Positions 22,701 through 30,830 are shown, counted from the stretch's first letter. The stretch is DNA of 30,895 bases from an uncultured Campylobacter sp. (GCA_900772495.1 CAAHEJ010000015.1:1-30895), one strand, 5' to 3'. Notes: generated by a model from the letters alone, not told the origin. Translations and numbers: made by a program.

Positions 22701-23825
22701 ATGAATAGCATTTTTTCGGTGCAAAATGAAAACACCATAACCCAAGCCGCACAAGCCAAAAAAGAGGCAAAAGAAAGTAAAAAAGTGCAGTTTGCAAATG
22801 TCGCATTTGACAAATTTATCAGCAAAACCCGCACAATCTTTAAAAACACTGCTTTAACGGACAATCTTAGCAATCTCAATACAAATTTTTCAAGCAAGAA
22901 CAGCACATTTAGGGGTTTAAATTCGTTTGTCTCGCATTTTAAGATAAACGAACTGCCCAAAAATTCACCAAATTTTGAGTATAACGAAGAATTTTTTGAC
23001 AAGCTGAACGAGCTTATAAAGAACTATAAAGGCACAAAAGGCGATTTAAAGGACGCTGAACAATTTTTGCTAAACTTGATGAAAGAAATAGCAAGCGAAA
23101 TTGACGAGCTAGGCTTTGATAGCTTTAAATTTAAGAGCTATTATGAAGCTTATAAAAAACAGCTTGCCGAAAAATCGGCACTTAAAAATGAGATTGTAAA
23201 GCTGGCAAACAAGTATTTAGATGAAACGGACAGCTTTAAGGCTACAAAAATGCTTGTTGAGATTGAAATGAAGTTAAGAGAATATCATAACGCATTGCAA
23301 GATGGGGATTTGCGAAATTTTTTCGCGCCTATACTCTCATATCTTAACGATGATATACAAGAAAGTATTGTCAAAGCCCTATATACCATAAACGAGGAGC
23401 TTAAAAGTCCTGAGGCGTTTGAGCTAGGTGGCGGTGCTAGGCTTGTTTGGGAGATAGACGGCGAAAGGATAAAATTTAAAATCCTCAGCAAAGAGGATTT
23501 GCAACAATTACACGATGAAATACAAAAATCAAAATCCTTTAAAACCATAGTAAATTCCCTTGAAAAAAGCGAAAATGATGAGAATCTAAACTCAAATTTC
23601 AATGAGGCAAATTTGAGTTTTGATATGAATTTAAATTTGAATAAAAATGCAAATTTGGCGACAAATTCGCCTTTAAATTCAAGCACAAATTCAAATTCAA
23701 CTCAATTTTTTAATGAATTTTCAAATTTAGCCTTAAATTTAAAGATGACAGAAAACGCAAAGGCAAATTTCAACGCAAATTCAAACGCTCAAAGCTTGCT
23801 TAAAGGGCTTTTGCGGGATTTTTGA
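22701..23825 (+). CDS. Unrecognised Asn/Lys-rich protein
   Basis: A 374-residue protein with no signal peptide or membrane segment and no recognised family. It starts MNSIFSVQNE. Charged helical stretches (about 125-220) look coiled-coil-prone. A compact region follows around 235-275 (GGGARLVWEIDGERIKFKIL), and the C-terminal ~95 residues are a low-complexity Asn/Ser/Leu tract ending LLKGLLRDF. The ATG follows AGGTAGCAAGCG, a weak ribosome site. A possible sigma-54 promoter upstream and the low-complexity architecture would suit a flagellum-related protein such as a hook-length-type factor, but this is speculation. The reading frame is long and unbroken, so it is surely coding. Confidence 0.75.
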   Translation: MNSIFSVQNENTITQAAQAKKEAKESKKVQFANVAFDKFISKTRTIFKNTALTDNLSNLNTNFSSKNSTFRGLNSFVSHFKINELPKNSPNFEYNEEFFDKLNELIKNYKGTKGDLKDAEQFLLNLMKEIASEIDELGFDSFKFKSYYEAYKKQLAEKSALKNEIVKLANKYLDETDSFKATKMLVEIEMKLREYHNALQDGDLRNFFAPILSYLNDDIQESIVKALYTINEELKSPEAFELGGGARLVWEIDGERIKFKILSKEDLQQLHDEIQKSKSFKTIVNSLEKSENDENLNSNFNEANLSFDMNLNLNKNANLATNSPLNSSTNSNSTQFFNEFSNLALNLKMTENAKANFNANSNAQSLLKGLLRDF

Positions 23826-23947
23826 CAATAATAAAATGTTTAAAATTTATAGTATAGATTGAGTTTGATAAAATTTATGCTCATAAATCAACATTTTTGA
23901 TAAAAGAGCTTAAATTTGAGCGTTGATTTGAAAGCTTGGAGATAGCA

Positions 23948-24091
23948 ATGCTTGAAAATTTAATAGCCCAAATCATAGAGGGCGTAGCGGGCTGCAAGGC
24001 TCGTAAAATGGGGCTTTTTTGCATAATGGCTGTGATGGCGTTAGCCTTTGTTTTGTGGCTGGTTTTTTCTCATCTTTATGGGTATTTGTGA
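23948..24091 (+). CDS. Small single-span membrane protein (47 aa)
   Basis: ATG at 23948 follows GGAG with good spacing. The peptide begins MLENLIAQIIEG, has a basic patch CKARK, and then a hydrophobic segment (about residues 22-43, GLFCIMAVMALAFVLWLVF) before HLYGYL and TGA at 24089-24091. The positive-inside layout predicts a single inner-membrane helix with the N terminus in the cytosol. No family is recognised. It lies alone in an otherwise empty 400-base gap. It could be a small regulatory membrane protein. Confidence 0.5.
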   Translation: MLENLIAQIIEGVAGCKARKMGLFCIMAVMALAFVLWLVFSHLYGYL

Positions 24092-24223
24092 TGAAATTTT
24101 GACACGAAATTTGCTTGATAAATTTAAATTAAAAAACATTTTTTCGCAAATAAGACTCTCTTTGTCATTTATTTACCCAAATTCACTAAAATATGCTTTT
24201 AAATTCAACACAAAGGACAAAAG

Positions 24224-24820
24224 ATGAAAAAATCCATTCTCATCGTAGGTGGCTCTATATCGGGCTTGGCGGCGGCTTTGGTTTTAGCAAGTGCTAAAAG
24301 TGCGGAGCTGGACTTTGACATTAGTATCGTAGATGACGGCAAGGCGGACTTAAACGCTGTGGCGATTTACAATGTGCCTTTATTTCCCAAAGGCATTGTC
24401 GGCAAGGACATCATCGAGCAAACGCGCAAGCAGATTGATGCCTTGCTAAAAGTGAGCTACATAAGCGGCACTATCAGCGAAATAAGCGGCTCAAAGGGCG
24501 CATTTGTAGGCTCTGGCGAGGGCGTAAATGTCAAGGCAGACTATGTGGTGCTTGCCACAGGGGCTTCGCGCTTTGACATAAAGGGCTTAGGCGACATTGT
24601 GCGCCCACACGAACTGATGAACAAGCCAAACAAAATCCGCCTTGCAACCACAGGCAGGCAGCTGGTAAAAGACGGCGTGTATGCTGCTGGCTTAGCTAGC
24701 GGGGTTACGACTATGGTAGCTTGTGCCATAGGTAGCGGTGCGGAGGCAGCTTGTGCGATTTTAAGCGACATAAAAGGCGAAGTGAGCATTATCCACGACA
24801 CGCCGACAAGCCGCTCGTAA
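24224..24820 (+). CDS. Small FAD-binding protein, thioredoxin-reductase-like but lacking the NADPH domain
   Basis: 198 residues of the pyridine nucleotide-disulfide oxidoreductase fold. An N-terminal FAD Rossmann motif appears as VGGSISGLAAAL (8-19, instead of GxGxxG). The YVVLATGASRFD strand is at about 106-117, and the protein then goes straight to the C-terminal FAD half GVYAAGLASGVTTMVACAIGSG. Thioredoxin reductases are about 310 residues and insert an NADPH domain with a CxxC pair between these parts; both are absent here. AAAGGACAAAAG precedes the ATG. The expected GD of the FAD motif is GL. It may be an FAD-binding partner without its own reductase activity. No frameshift is seen. Confidence 0.75.
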   Translation: MKKSILIVGGSISGLAAALVLASAKSAELDFDISIVDDGKADLNAVAIYNVPLFPKGIVGKDIIEQTRKQIDALLKVSYISGTISEISGSKGAFVGSGEGVNVKADYVVLATGASRFDIKGLGDIVRPHELMNKPNKIRLATTGRQLVKDGVYAAGLASGVTTMVACAIGSGAEAACAILSDIKGEVSIIHDTPTSRS

Positions 24821-24842
24821 ATTAACCGCTGTTAATTTTTTT

Positions 24843-24890
24843 CTTGCCTTTTTTGATTAAAATTTGAGATAAATTTTCAAAAAAGGCAAG
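24843..24890 (+). terminator. Long hairpin covering the ribosome site of the next gene
   Basis: CTTGCCTTTTTTGA (24843-24856) and TCAAAAAAGGCAAG (24877-24890) are perfect complements. AAAATTT/AAATTTT can extend the stem inward. The 3' arm holds the AAGG Shine-Dalgarno of the gene at 24894. It may end transcription of the flavoprotein gene or block translation in readthrough RNA. Confidence 0.6.
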
Positions 24891-24893
24891 TTT

Positions 24894-25331
24894 ATGCAAA
24901 CTTTATATCCATTTTTTCTTACGACTCATTTGCTTTGTGCGATTGTGTTTTTGGGCTTTATCTTTACCGATGTCGTGCTTTTGGGCATTTTAAGGCGCAC
25001 GCTTGGCGACAATGCCTTGCAAGAAATGATGAGGCGAGGTGTGAAAATAATGCCCCTTTGCGTGCTTTTGCTTGTGCTGACAGGCGGGGCGATGATGACG
25101 CGGTATTTGGACTTTGACAGCGGTTTGGCTGGCTTTTTTGGCACGCCCTTGCAAACTTTTTTGAGTGTTAAAATCATTTTAGCCTTGCTTATCGTGTGCC
25201 TTGTCATCAACGCTTTGGCGCACAAATTTGTGCTAAAAAAACCAAATCCACTTGGCAACTCCACGCACAAAATCGTTTTCGTGCTGGGTTTTTTCATCGT
25301 GGTGCTGGCAAAATTCGCCTTTTTTGTGTGA
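24894..25331 (+). CDS. CopD-like four-helix integral membrane protein
   Basis: 145 residues, four predicted membrane helices: about 6-30, 50-68, 84-106 and 124-144. An HLLCAIVFLGFIFTD start and conserved Gly/Met-rich second helix (LLVLTGGAMMTRY) resemble small CopD/DUF2269-type membrane proteins. CopD itself is linked to copper uptake, but no metal role can be claimed from this sequence. The ATG lies 3 bases after a hairpin that contains its ribosome site; a TAAAAT in the hairpin loop (24858-24863) could start a transcript lacking the 5' arm. The stop lies inside a terminator. Confidence 0.7.
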   Translation: MQTLYPFFLTTHLLCAIVFLGFIFTDVVLLGILRRTLGDNALQEMMRRGVKIMPLCVLLLVLTGGAMMTRYLDFDSGLAGFFGTPLQTFLSVKIILALLIVCLVINALAHKFVLKKPNPLGNSTHKIVFVLGFFIVVLAKFAFFV

Positions 25332-25345
25332 AATAAACACAAAAA
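25321..25345 (+). terminator. Terminator overlapping the stop of the CopD-like gene
   Basis: TTTTTGTGT and ACACAAAAA form a 9-bp stem with a 7-base loop; a T7 run follows shortly after. Confidence 0.5.
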
Positions 25346-25359
25346 CGCTTTTTTTGTGC

Positions 25360-25365
25360 TATAAT
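25360..25365 (+). promoter_or_regulatory. Extended -10 promoter for the DASS transporter gene
   Basis: TTTTTTTGTGCTATAATGCACG: T-rich lead-in and a perfect TATAAT, 39 bases before the GTG start. Confidence 0.6.
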
Positions 25366-25398
25366 GCACGCCAAATTTCAGCGTAAAGGCGTTTCAAA

Positions 25399-26805
25399 GT
25401 GGAGAAAATAAGGCTCAGGCGGTCAAAAATGCTCATCAAAAGTCCAGCGGCAAGGACTTTTGTAGGGATTTTCATCGCCCTAATGCTCGCCCTCATAGTC
25501 GCCTGCATAAGCCTTTTTTACTTAAACGCCTCGCTTAAAGTCTCCATTTTGCTCGCTATCATTGCGCTTTTGGTTACTTTATGGACGAACCGCGCCCTGC
25601 CTATGGGCGTTGTGTCCTTGCTGCCTATCATTTTATTTCCTAGTTTTGAGATTTTAGACACCAAAAGTGCCACTTCAAACTACGCAAATCCCATAGTTTA
25701 TCTGTTTTTGGGTGGTTTTATGATAGCAGCAGCTACCGAAAAAATCGGGCTTCACAGGCTCATCGCAAAAACTTTTTTAAGCAAATTTCCCAAAAATCCA
25801 CAAGGCGCGATAGCCGCACTTGGCTTTGCCTGCGTGATTTTAGGCTCTGCGCTTTCAAATTCCACTGTGGCTTTACTCTTGCTGCCTGTGGCGATGAGCC
25901 TTTCCAAAGAGCCGTTTTTACGCACGCGCTTTTTGCTCGCTATCGCCTTTGCTGCCAGCATTAGCGGGATAACAACGCCCATTTCAAGCCCGCCGAACCT
26001 CATCTTTTTGGGTTTTTTAGAGAGCCTCAAAATGCCCGCTATCAGCTTTACCACTTGGATTTTTATGATGCTGCCGCTCACGCTTTTGATGCTTTTAGCG
26101 ATGATAAAAATTTTAGCTTACAAGACAAAAGACTACAAGCTTGATTTGCACGAGTTTGACGAGGTGCAGCTTACGAGCGAGCATAAACGCTTGCTTGTGT
26201 TTTTGGGGCTTTTGCTCTTTTTACTCTTTATCAATTCACCTATCCGCCCATTTTACAGCGGTTTGGGGTTGAACGAAAATGTGATTTTGCTGGCTTTTGG
26301 ACTGCTTATGTTTGTGCCAAAGCTCGGTTTTCTCACTTGGGACGACAGCAAATCCATACCTTACGAGCTGATTTTTCTTTTTGGGGCGAGTTTTTGCATA
26401 GCGATGGCGTTTTCGCAAGCCGAGCTTGGCGGGGCTTTTGAGAAGTTTTTTGCGCTTTTTAAGGACTTGCCTTTTATCGTTTTTGTTTTCATCGCTTGCT
26501 GCTGCGTCATCGTGGCGACAAGCCTTTTATCCACTACCGCGCTCATAGCCATCATCTTGCCTGTGGTAAATGTCGCTACTGCTAGCTTTTTGGACGACAC
26601 GCACAGACTGCTTGTAATGCTGCTCGTTACGATTTGCGCGAGTTTTTCTTTTATGATACCCATTTCCACGCCCCCAAATGCCATCGTTTTCAATCAAGGC
26701 GGCATAAAAGTAGCTGATATGATGAAATTCGGCTTTGTTTTAAGTGTCGTTGGTGTGGGGCTTATCACGGCTTTTTCGGTGTGGTATTGGTGGCTGTTTT
26801 TGTGA
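25399..26805 (+). CDS. DASS/SLC13-type anion (dicarboxylate-like) transporter
   Basis: Inner-membrane secondary transporter of the divalent anion:Na+ symporter superfamily, 468 residues with about twelve membrane segments. Two inverted-repeat signatures are clear: LSNSTVALLLLPVA with ITTPISSPPNLIF in the first half, and LLSTTALIAIILPV with MIPISTPPNAIVFNQGG in the second. These hairpin-tip SNT/PPN motifs bind sodium and substrate in the family. The substrate may be a C4-dicarboxylate, citrate or sulfate and cannot be read here. The GTG at 25399 has AAAGG upstream; an ATG at 25429 (LIKSPAART follows) is a plausible alternative start. Confidence 0.85.
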   Translation: MEKIRLRRSKMLIKSPAARTFVGIFIALMLALIVACISLFYLNASLKVSILLAIIALLVTLWTNRALPMGVVSLLPIILFPSFEILDTKSATSNYANPIVYLFLGGFMIAAATEKIGLHRLIAKTFLSKFPKNPQGAIAALGFACVILGSALSNSTVALLLLPVAMSLSKEPFLRTRFLLAIAFAASISGITTPISSPPNLIFLGFLESLKMPAISFTTWIFMMLPLTLLMLLAMIKILAYKTKDYKLDLHEFDEVQLTSEHKRLLVFLGLLLFLLFINSPIRPFYSGLGLNENVILLAFGLLMFVPKLGFLTWDDSKSIPYELIFLFGASFCIAMAFSQAELGGAFEKFFALFKDLPFIVFVFIACCCVIVATSLLSTTALIAIILPVVNVATASFLDDTHRLLVMLLVTICASFSFMIPISTPPNAIVFNQGGIKVADMMKFGFVLSVVGVGLITAFSVWYWWLFL

Positions 26806-26862
26806 GTTTTAAAGTCCGCGCACGCATTTTTTGCTTGTCATTTAAGCGTGGCATAATGGCAT

Positions 26863-27408
26863 TTAGCCTTTGTCATACCTAGCAAAATGTGCTTTTCCCG
26901 CTTGCCACAGATACATATCAAGCTGTTTTAAGTCGCATTGTAGCCCATAAAATGCACGAAAGTCATTCAGTGCCTTTTTAAATTTCGCGTAGTCTTTCAA
27001 ATCGTCCCTTTTAAAATCGCCGAATTTATCGCGCTTTTGCAAGTAAAAAAGCATTTTATCCACGAAACTATCATATATAGCGTAATCCCTATCATTGTGG
27101 TGCGAGCAAAATTTACTCGCAAAAGAGTAAAAATACTTCTTTTTGCCGTTTATGTTTATCGTGGCTATTTCGCTCACAAGGCTTTCATCGCCGCTTACGA
27201 GTCGCTCATCAACGCTTGCAACGCCCAAAATGTGCTTTGCCACTGCAAAAATGTTGTAGATATTTGTGCTGTAAAAGTCGTTGAGCGTGGCAACCTTTAC
27301 CAAAATTTCGTCCAAATCATCGTTGCGCGGGTAAGTGCGATGAAAGAGCTTGTTAAGCGCACTTTCTTGCGTGCGGTAGTTTTCCATCGCCTGCCCTTTT
27401 GCACGCAC
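26863..27408 (-). CDS. Uncharacterised conserved-type protein, possibly N-terminally altered
   Basis: 181 codons from a GTG at 27408, or 174 from an ATG at 27387 (ENYRTQESALNKLF follows). The pattern ALNKLF...PRNDDLDEILVKVATLNDFYSTNI, then YFYSFASKFCSHHNDRDYAIYDSFVD and a final QLDMYLWQAGK, is one I recall from uncharacterised proteins of bacterial accessory regions; no function is known to me. It directly follows a selA fragment in another frame, so its true 5' end may have been lost and replaced. The core frame is open to the stop. No promoter is evident, so expression is doubtful. Confidence 0.6.
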   Translation of the reverse strand: MRAKGQAMENYRTQESALNKLFHRTYPRNDDLDEILVKVATLNDFYSTNIYNIFAVAKHILGVASVDERLVSGDESLVSEIATININGKKKYFYSFASKFCSHHNDRDYAIYDSFVDKMLFYLQKRDKFGDFKRDDLKDYAKFKKALNDFRAFYGLQCDLKQLDMYLWQAGKAHFARYDKG

Positions 27409-27623
27409 AAAGCCTTTTCTTTCACGCTTTGCGCGCCTTCATTTAAAAGCGTAAGCGTTGGGATTTTAGTAAAATCCTTTTGCAAATACGCCCACAAAGT
27501 GCTATTTAGCAAGGCAAGCGTGATTTTATCTACTCTTAACATTCTTAAAAGTTGGTTGCTTTTAAGCCTTGTTATCAAGTCCTTGCGCCCTAAAATAACG
27601 CCAGCTTGCACCGAGCCAAAGAG
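27396..27623 (-). pseudogene. selA: selA 3' fragment (L-seryl-tRNA(Sec) selenium transferase)
   Basis: About 75 residues on the minus strand match the SelA C-terminal core by pattern: QLFGSVQAGVILGRKDL corresponds to the family's LLGGPQAGIIVG(K/R)K block, and LLRMLRVDKITLALLNSTL to LxRALRVDKxTLAALEATL, with IPTLTLL after. SelA is a PLP enzyme of ~450 residues, so the N-terminal two-thirds and the PLP lysine region are missing. The fragment stops abruptly at the ftsY fragment (27615-27623). A full selA presumably exists elsewhere if selenoproteins are made. Confidence 0.7.
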
Positions 27624-27731
27624 CTGGAACTTCCTATACTTTATGTGGGCGTTGGCGAGCAAATGGAGGATTTGCTTGAATTTAACGCTAGCGAATATAT
27701 CCAAAACCTTGTAAATTCTATTTTTGAGTGA
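27615..27731 (+). pseudogene. ftsY: ftsY 3' fragment (SRP receptor GTPase tail)
   Basis: The plus strand encodes AKELELPILYVGVGEQ, then MEDLLEFNASEYIQNL and a short tail to TGA 27729-27731. This is the conserved C terminus of the signal-recognition-particle receptor FtsY (LPIxYxGVGE...DLxxFxxxxF/Y). Nothing upstream in any plus frame continues the GTPase domain; the minus-strand selA fragment begins there instead. As ftsY is essential, an intact copy should lie elsewhere and this is a duplicated or rearranged remnant. Confidence 0.75.
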
Positions 27732-28046
27732 GCAAAAATACTAATTTTAGCTTTTAAGCAAGTAAAAAATTTTTGGCTTTATCAAAATAATATAGCTTAT
27801 TATTTATAAAAATTATATTTTTATAAAGTTTATCATTTTTGTAAATTTTTAAAACCCTTATAAATTCTATATTTAAGCAAATTTTTGAAAAATTTTGAAA
27901 AAAATTTTCAAAATTTATAAATTTTTAAGCTCAAATTTTGAAAATTTATATTATTATTTTATCAATTTTTCTCATTTAAATTTGAGAGTAAAAATTCGCA
28001 CTCAAATTTATAGAGTAAAAAATTTACATTTTATAAAGGAACAAAA
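27732..28046. promoter_or_regulatory. AT-rich leader with nested palindromes before the TonB receptor
   Basis: No coding frame is evident. Three inverted repeats stand out: AAATAATA/TATTATTT around TAGCT (27785-27805), AAATTTTGAAAA/TTTTCAAAATTT around three bases (27890-27916), and AAATTTGAG/CTCAAATTT with a 14-base loop (27978-28009). The first has the AT-palindrome look of a Fur-type operator but is not a clean match. The ribosome site AAAGGAAC precedes the ATG at 28047. Confidence 0.45.
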
Positions 28047-30830
28047 ATGAAAACCAAAGCCTTTATCTTACTCGTAGCCACAAGCCTTTTTGCCGATGAG
28101 GCAAATGAGGCTCAAAACGCACAAATAACAAGCGTAAATTCAAACACCGAGCAAAACACTACACGCTCACAAAGTGGCGTGGATTTGACACCAACTTATG
28201 AGTTGCCACCTACAGTTATAAGTGCGCCAAATCCTGTGATTAAGTATCTTTCAGGCAGTTCTTTGGATAAAAACGCCTTAAATTCAGCCCCAAATGGCAA
28301 CGGCGACATTACAAGTGCGCTTAAAGTCCTGCCAAATGTGCAGTTTGACAACGCACAGCTTAGCTCAAATACGCCGGGCGAAATCGACCCTGCAAACATA
28401 AGCATAAGCGGCGGGCTTTTTTATCAAAACAACTTTCAGCTTGATGGCTTTAATATGAATAACGATTTAGACCCAACAGGTGCTAATGGTTTGGGTGCTA
28501 GTCTTTTGTATCAAGGCATAAAAGGCACAAAAAGTCAAGGTTTTAACATAAACACAAAATTGCTTGATAGTGTGAAAGTGTTGGATTCAAACATAGGCGC
28601 AGCTTATGGAGGCTTTACGGGTGGTGTTGTCGAAGCAAATGTCCGCAACCCAAGACGAGACGGCTGGCATTTTGATATAAATTATCAAATCACTTCGGAC
28701 CAACTTACTCGATACCACATAGATGAAGACACAGAAGAAGCCTTTTTAAACAGCAGTAGTGAGTATTTTCAACCAAAATTTACCAAACAGCTCATAAATG
28801 CAAGTTTAGAAGGCTGGGTAAATGAAAAATTTGGCATTATCGGTTCTTTTTCAACCACTCGTTCTGTGATACCTTTGAGAAGTTTTAGCGCAGCAAATAG
28901 AACTATTAACGGCGCAAATGGCAATACTTTCGAGCCGACAGGAATAAACAGCAAAAGAGAACAAGAAAGACGAAGTGATAATTACTATTTAAAAGCGTTT
29001 TATAATGTAACGAGTGATTTTAGTTTAGAGGCAAATTTAGGCTATATGCCACAATACAACACTTATTATAGAGATATAGCCAAAGACTCATTTTATACTA
29101 TGCAAAGTGGAGGATGGCAAGCTGGTTTAAAGGGTTTGTGGGAGACAGGATTAGGACTTTGGACTAATCAGCTTGGCTACTCACTTTTGCAAAATTCACG
29201 CGATAGTGATAAGGATTATTTTTTAATGTGGCGATATTCGCGTGGTGATAAAAATTGGGCTTCTACTAGAGTAGGGTTTGCAATGGAGGGCGGATTAAGC
29301 TCCGTTGAACAACTGCAACATAGCTTGAATTATAAAAGTGATATGCAGTTTGATAGGATAGATTTTTTGGGATTAGAGCATAAATTTAGAGTGGGTGCGG
29401 AATTCAGCCATCAGTATGTAAGCAAAGAGATATTAAGGGATTATTATTACAATCCTTCTATACAACCCGTTGGCTATGTGGCTAATTTAAACGGCGCAGC
29501 TTGCACGGGGATTGATTTATTTGGTGTGCCTTTATGCTCTACCGCGCAAGTCATAGAAAATGTTGGAAGCGCAAGCGATAGAAAACCTATGGATGGACAA
29601 TATATCAAAAATCTTTATGTATTTAAAACAGGCATAACGAAATTTGATGTTTCATCTTATGCTTTTTATGCCGAAGATGATATAGATATTTTTGATTTGC
29701 AAAAAGCTGGGGCGTTAAGCACAAGGATAGGCTTGCGTTTTGACGGAGACAATTATATGGACAAAAATTCCATTGCACCGCGTTTTAGCTTGGGTTATGT
29801 TGCACCTTGGAGGGGGGGGGGCTTTGACACAAGGCTAAGCTTTGGAGCAAACCGCTATTATGGGCGCAATCTTTTCTCATACAGGCTTTATGATAGCATT
29901 TTAAAAGCGACAAAACTACTTTCAAGGGCTGTTATAAATGCCGAGTGGGTAGAAAGTGATATAGTGCAAAACTCTGATTTTAAGTTTAATAAACTTGATA
30001 TACCATACAGCGACGAACTTATGGTTGGATTAAGCCAAGATATAGGACCTGTGAATTTTAACGCCAAATATATAAACAGACAAGGCAAAGATGAAATAGT
30101 TGCAAGACAAAGCACGCAGACAACAGCGAGTGGTGGTTATATAGCTAAATACAGCTACTATACAAACGAAGGTAGCTCAAAAAGCGATATTATCACCGCA
30201 AGTATAGAAAACATTACGCCATTCATAACAAGTAGTATTTATCATCATTTTTTGCTTGCCTTTGATTACACGCTTGTGGATAGGACATATAATCCTTTTG
30301 ATGAGGATGAAAATTATATAGATAATCCCGATATTCTTTATGATGGTAAAGTTATCAAATATAAAGAACGCCCACTCGAAAATTTCGCTCGTCCTTGGAC
30401 TTTAAGGCTAAGCACTACGCAAACGATGAAGCTAGGCTATACAAGGCTTTTGTGGAATAATTTCTTTCGCTACCGCTCAGGCTATGATAGAATGGTGAGT
30501 TTGACGAAAACTTCGCCAAATTGGAATGCCCAAATAGGCGACAAGATGAGTCAATATGGCAAATACCATTTCAAAGGCGCATTTACTTGGGATATGCGCG
30601 TAGGCTTTGAATTTAGGGTAGATTCTTTGTTGCGAAAAGAAGTCAATGCGGGAATGTTGTATGTCAATGTAGATATAATCAATGTCCTAAATGCCAAAAA
30701 TTTAACAACTATATCAAACGCTGCTGGTAATGTATTGCCGGGCTATGGCTCTATTATAGGGTATAGTGCAGCTACACCTGTGTATGATGTGGGCAGGCAG
30801 TTTTGGCTACAATTTGGGTATAAGTATTGA
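28047..30830 (+). CDS. TonB-dependent outer membrane receptor, phase-variable by a G10 tract
   Basis: 927-residue outer-membrane receptor; substrate unknown (iron complex, cobalamin or another ligand). Signal peptide about 1-17 (MKTKAFILLVATSLFAD). A TonB-box-like PPTVISA lies near 53-59. The plug domain follows (about 60-205), with ISGGLFYQNNFQLDGF and the AAYGGFTGGVVEANVRNP block. The rest is a beta-barrel with alternating aromatic strands, ending WLQFGYKY with a terminal aromatic residue. It is larger than the roughly 700-residue Campylobacter siderophore receptors. The G10 run at codons ~589-592 (WRGGGF) leaves the present frame open (ON). Base composition is more AT-rich than in neighbouring core genes. 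Confidence 0.92.
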   Translation: MKTKAFILLVATSLFADEANEAQNAQITSVNSNTEQNTTRSQSGVDLTPTYELPPTVISAPNPVIKYLSGSSLDKNALNSAPNGNGDITSALKVLPNVQFDNAQLSSNTPGEIDPANISISGGLFYQNNFQLDGFNMNNDLDPTGANGLGASLLYQGIKGTKSQGFNINTKLLDSVKVLDSNIGAAYGGFTGGVVEANVRNPRRDGWHFDINYQITSDQLTRYHIDEDTEEAFLNSSSEYFQPKFTKQLINASLEGWVNEKFGIIGSFSTTRSVIPLRSFSAANRTINGANGNTFEPTGINSKREQERRSDNYYLKAFYNVTSDFSLEANLGYMPQYNTYYRDIAKDSFYTMQSGGWQAGLKGLWETGLGLWTNQLGYSLLQNSRDSDKDYFLMWRYSRGDKNWASTRVGFAMEGGLSSVEQLQHSLNYKSDMQFDRIDFLGLEHKFRVGAEFSHQYVSKEILRDYYYNPSIQPVGYVANLNGAACTGIDLFGVPLCSTAQVIENVGSASDRKPMDGQYIKNLYVFKTGITKFDVSSYAFYAEDDIDIFDLQKAGALSTRIGLRFDGDNYMDKNSIAPRFSLGYVAPWRGGGFDTRLSFGANRYYGRNLFSYRLYDSILKATKLLSRAVINAEWVESDIVQNSDFKFNKLDIPYSDELMVGLSQDIGPVNFNAKYINRQGKDEIVARQSTQTTASGGYIAKYSYYTNEGSSKSDIITASIENITPFITSSIYHHFLLAFDYTLVDRTYNPFDEDENYIDNPDILYDGKVIKYKERPLENFARPWTLRLSTTQTMKLGYTRLLWNNFFRYRSGYDRMVSLTKTSPNWNAQIGDKMSQYGKYHFKGAFTWDMRVGFEFRVDSLLRKEVNAGMLYVNVDIINVLNAKNLTTISNAAGNVLPGYGSIIGYSAATPVYDVGRQFWLQFGYKY
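29812..29821 (+). repeat. G10 homopolymer tract (contingency locus)
   Basis: Ten consecutive G inside the TonB receptor gene, in the context CTTGGA-G10-CTTTGAC. A change of one or two G shifts the frame about two-thirds through the protein. Tracts of 8-12 G are the classic Campylobacter phase-variation switch. Confidence 0.9.

Noticed and set aside
27037..27714. Long plus-strand open frame of 225 codons
   Set aside because: It is antisense to the selA fragment and the uncharacterised gene and reads out of frame through the ftsY tail; no ribosome site or protein pattern supports it.
27785..27805. Definite Fur box
   Set aside because: The palindrome is AT-rich and symmetrical but lacks a clear GATAAT-type core; left only as a candidate operator.
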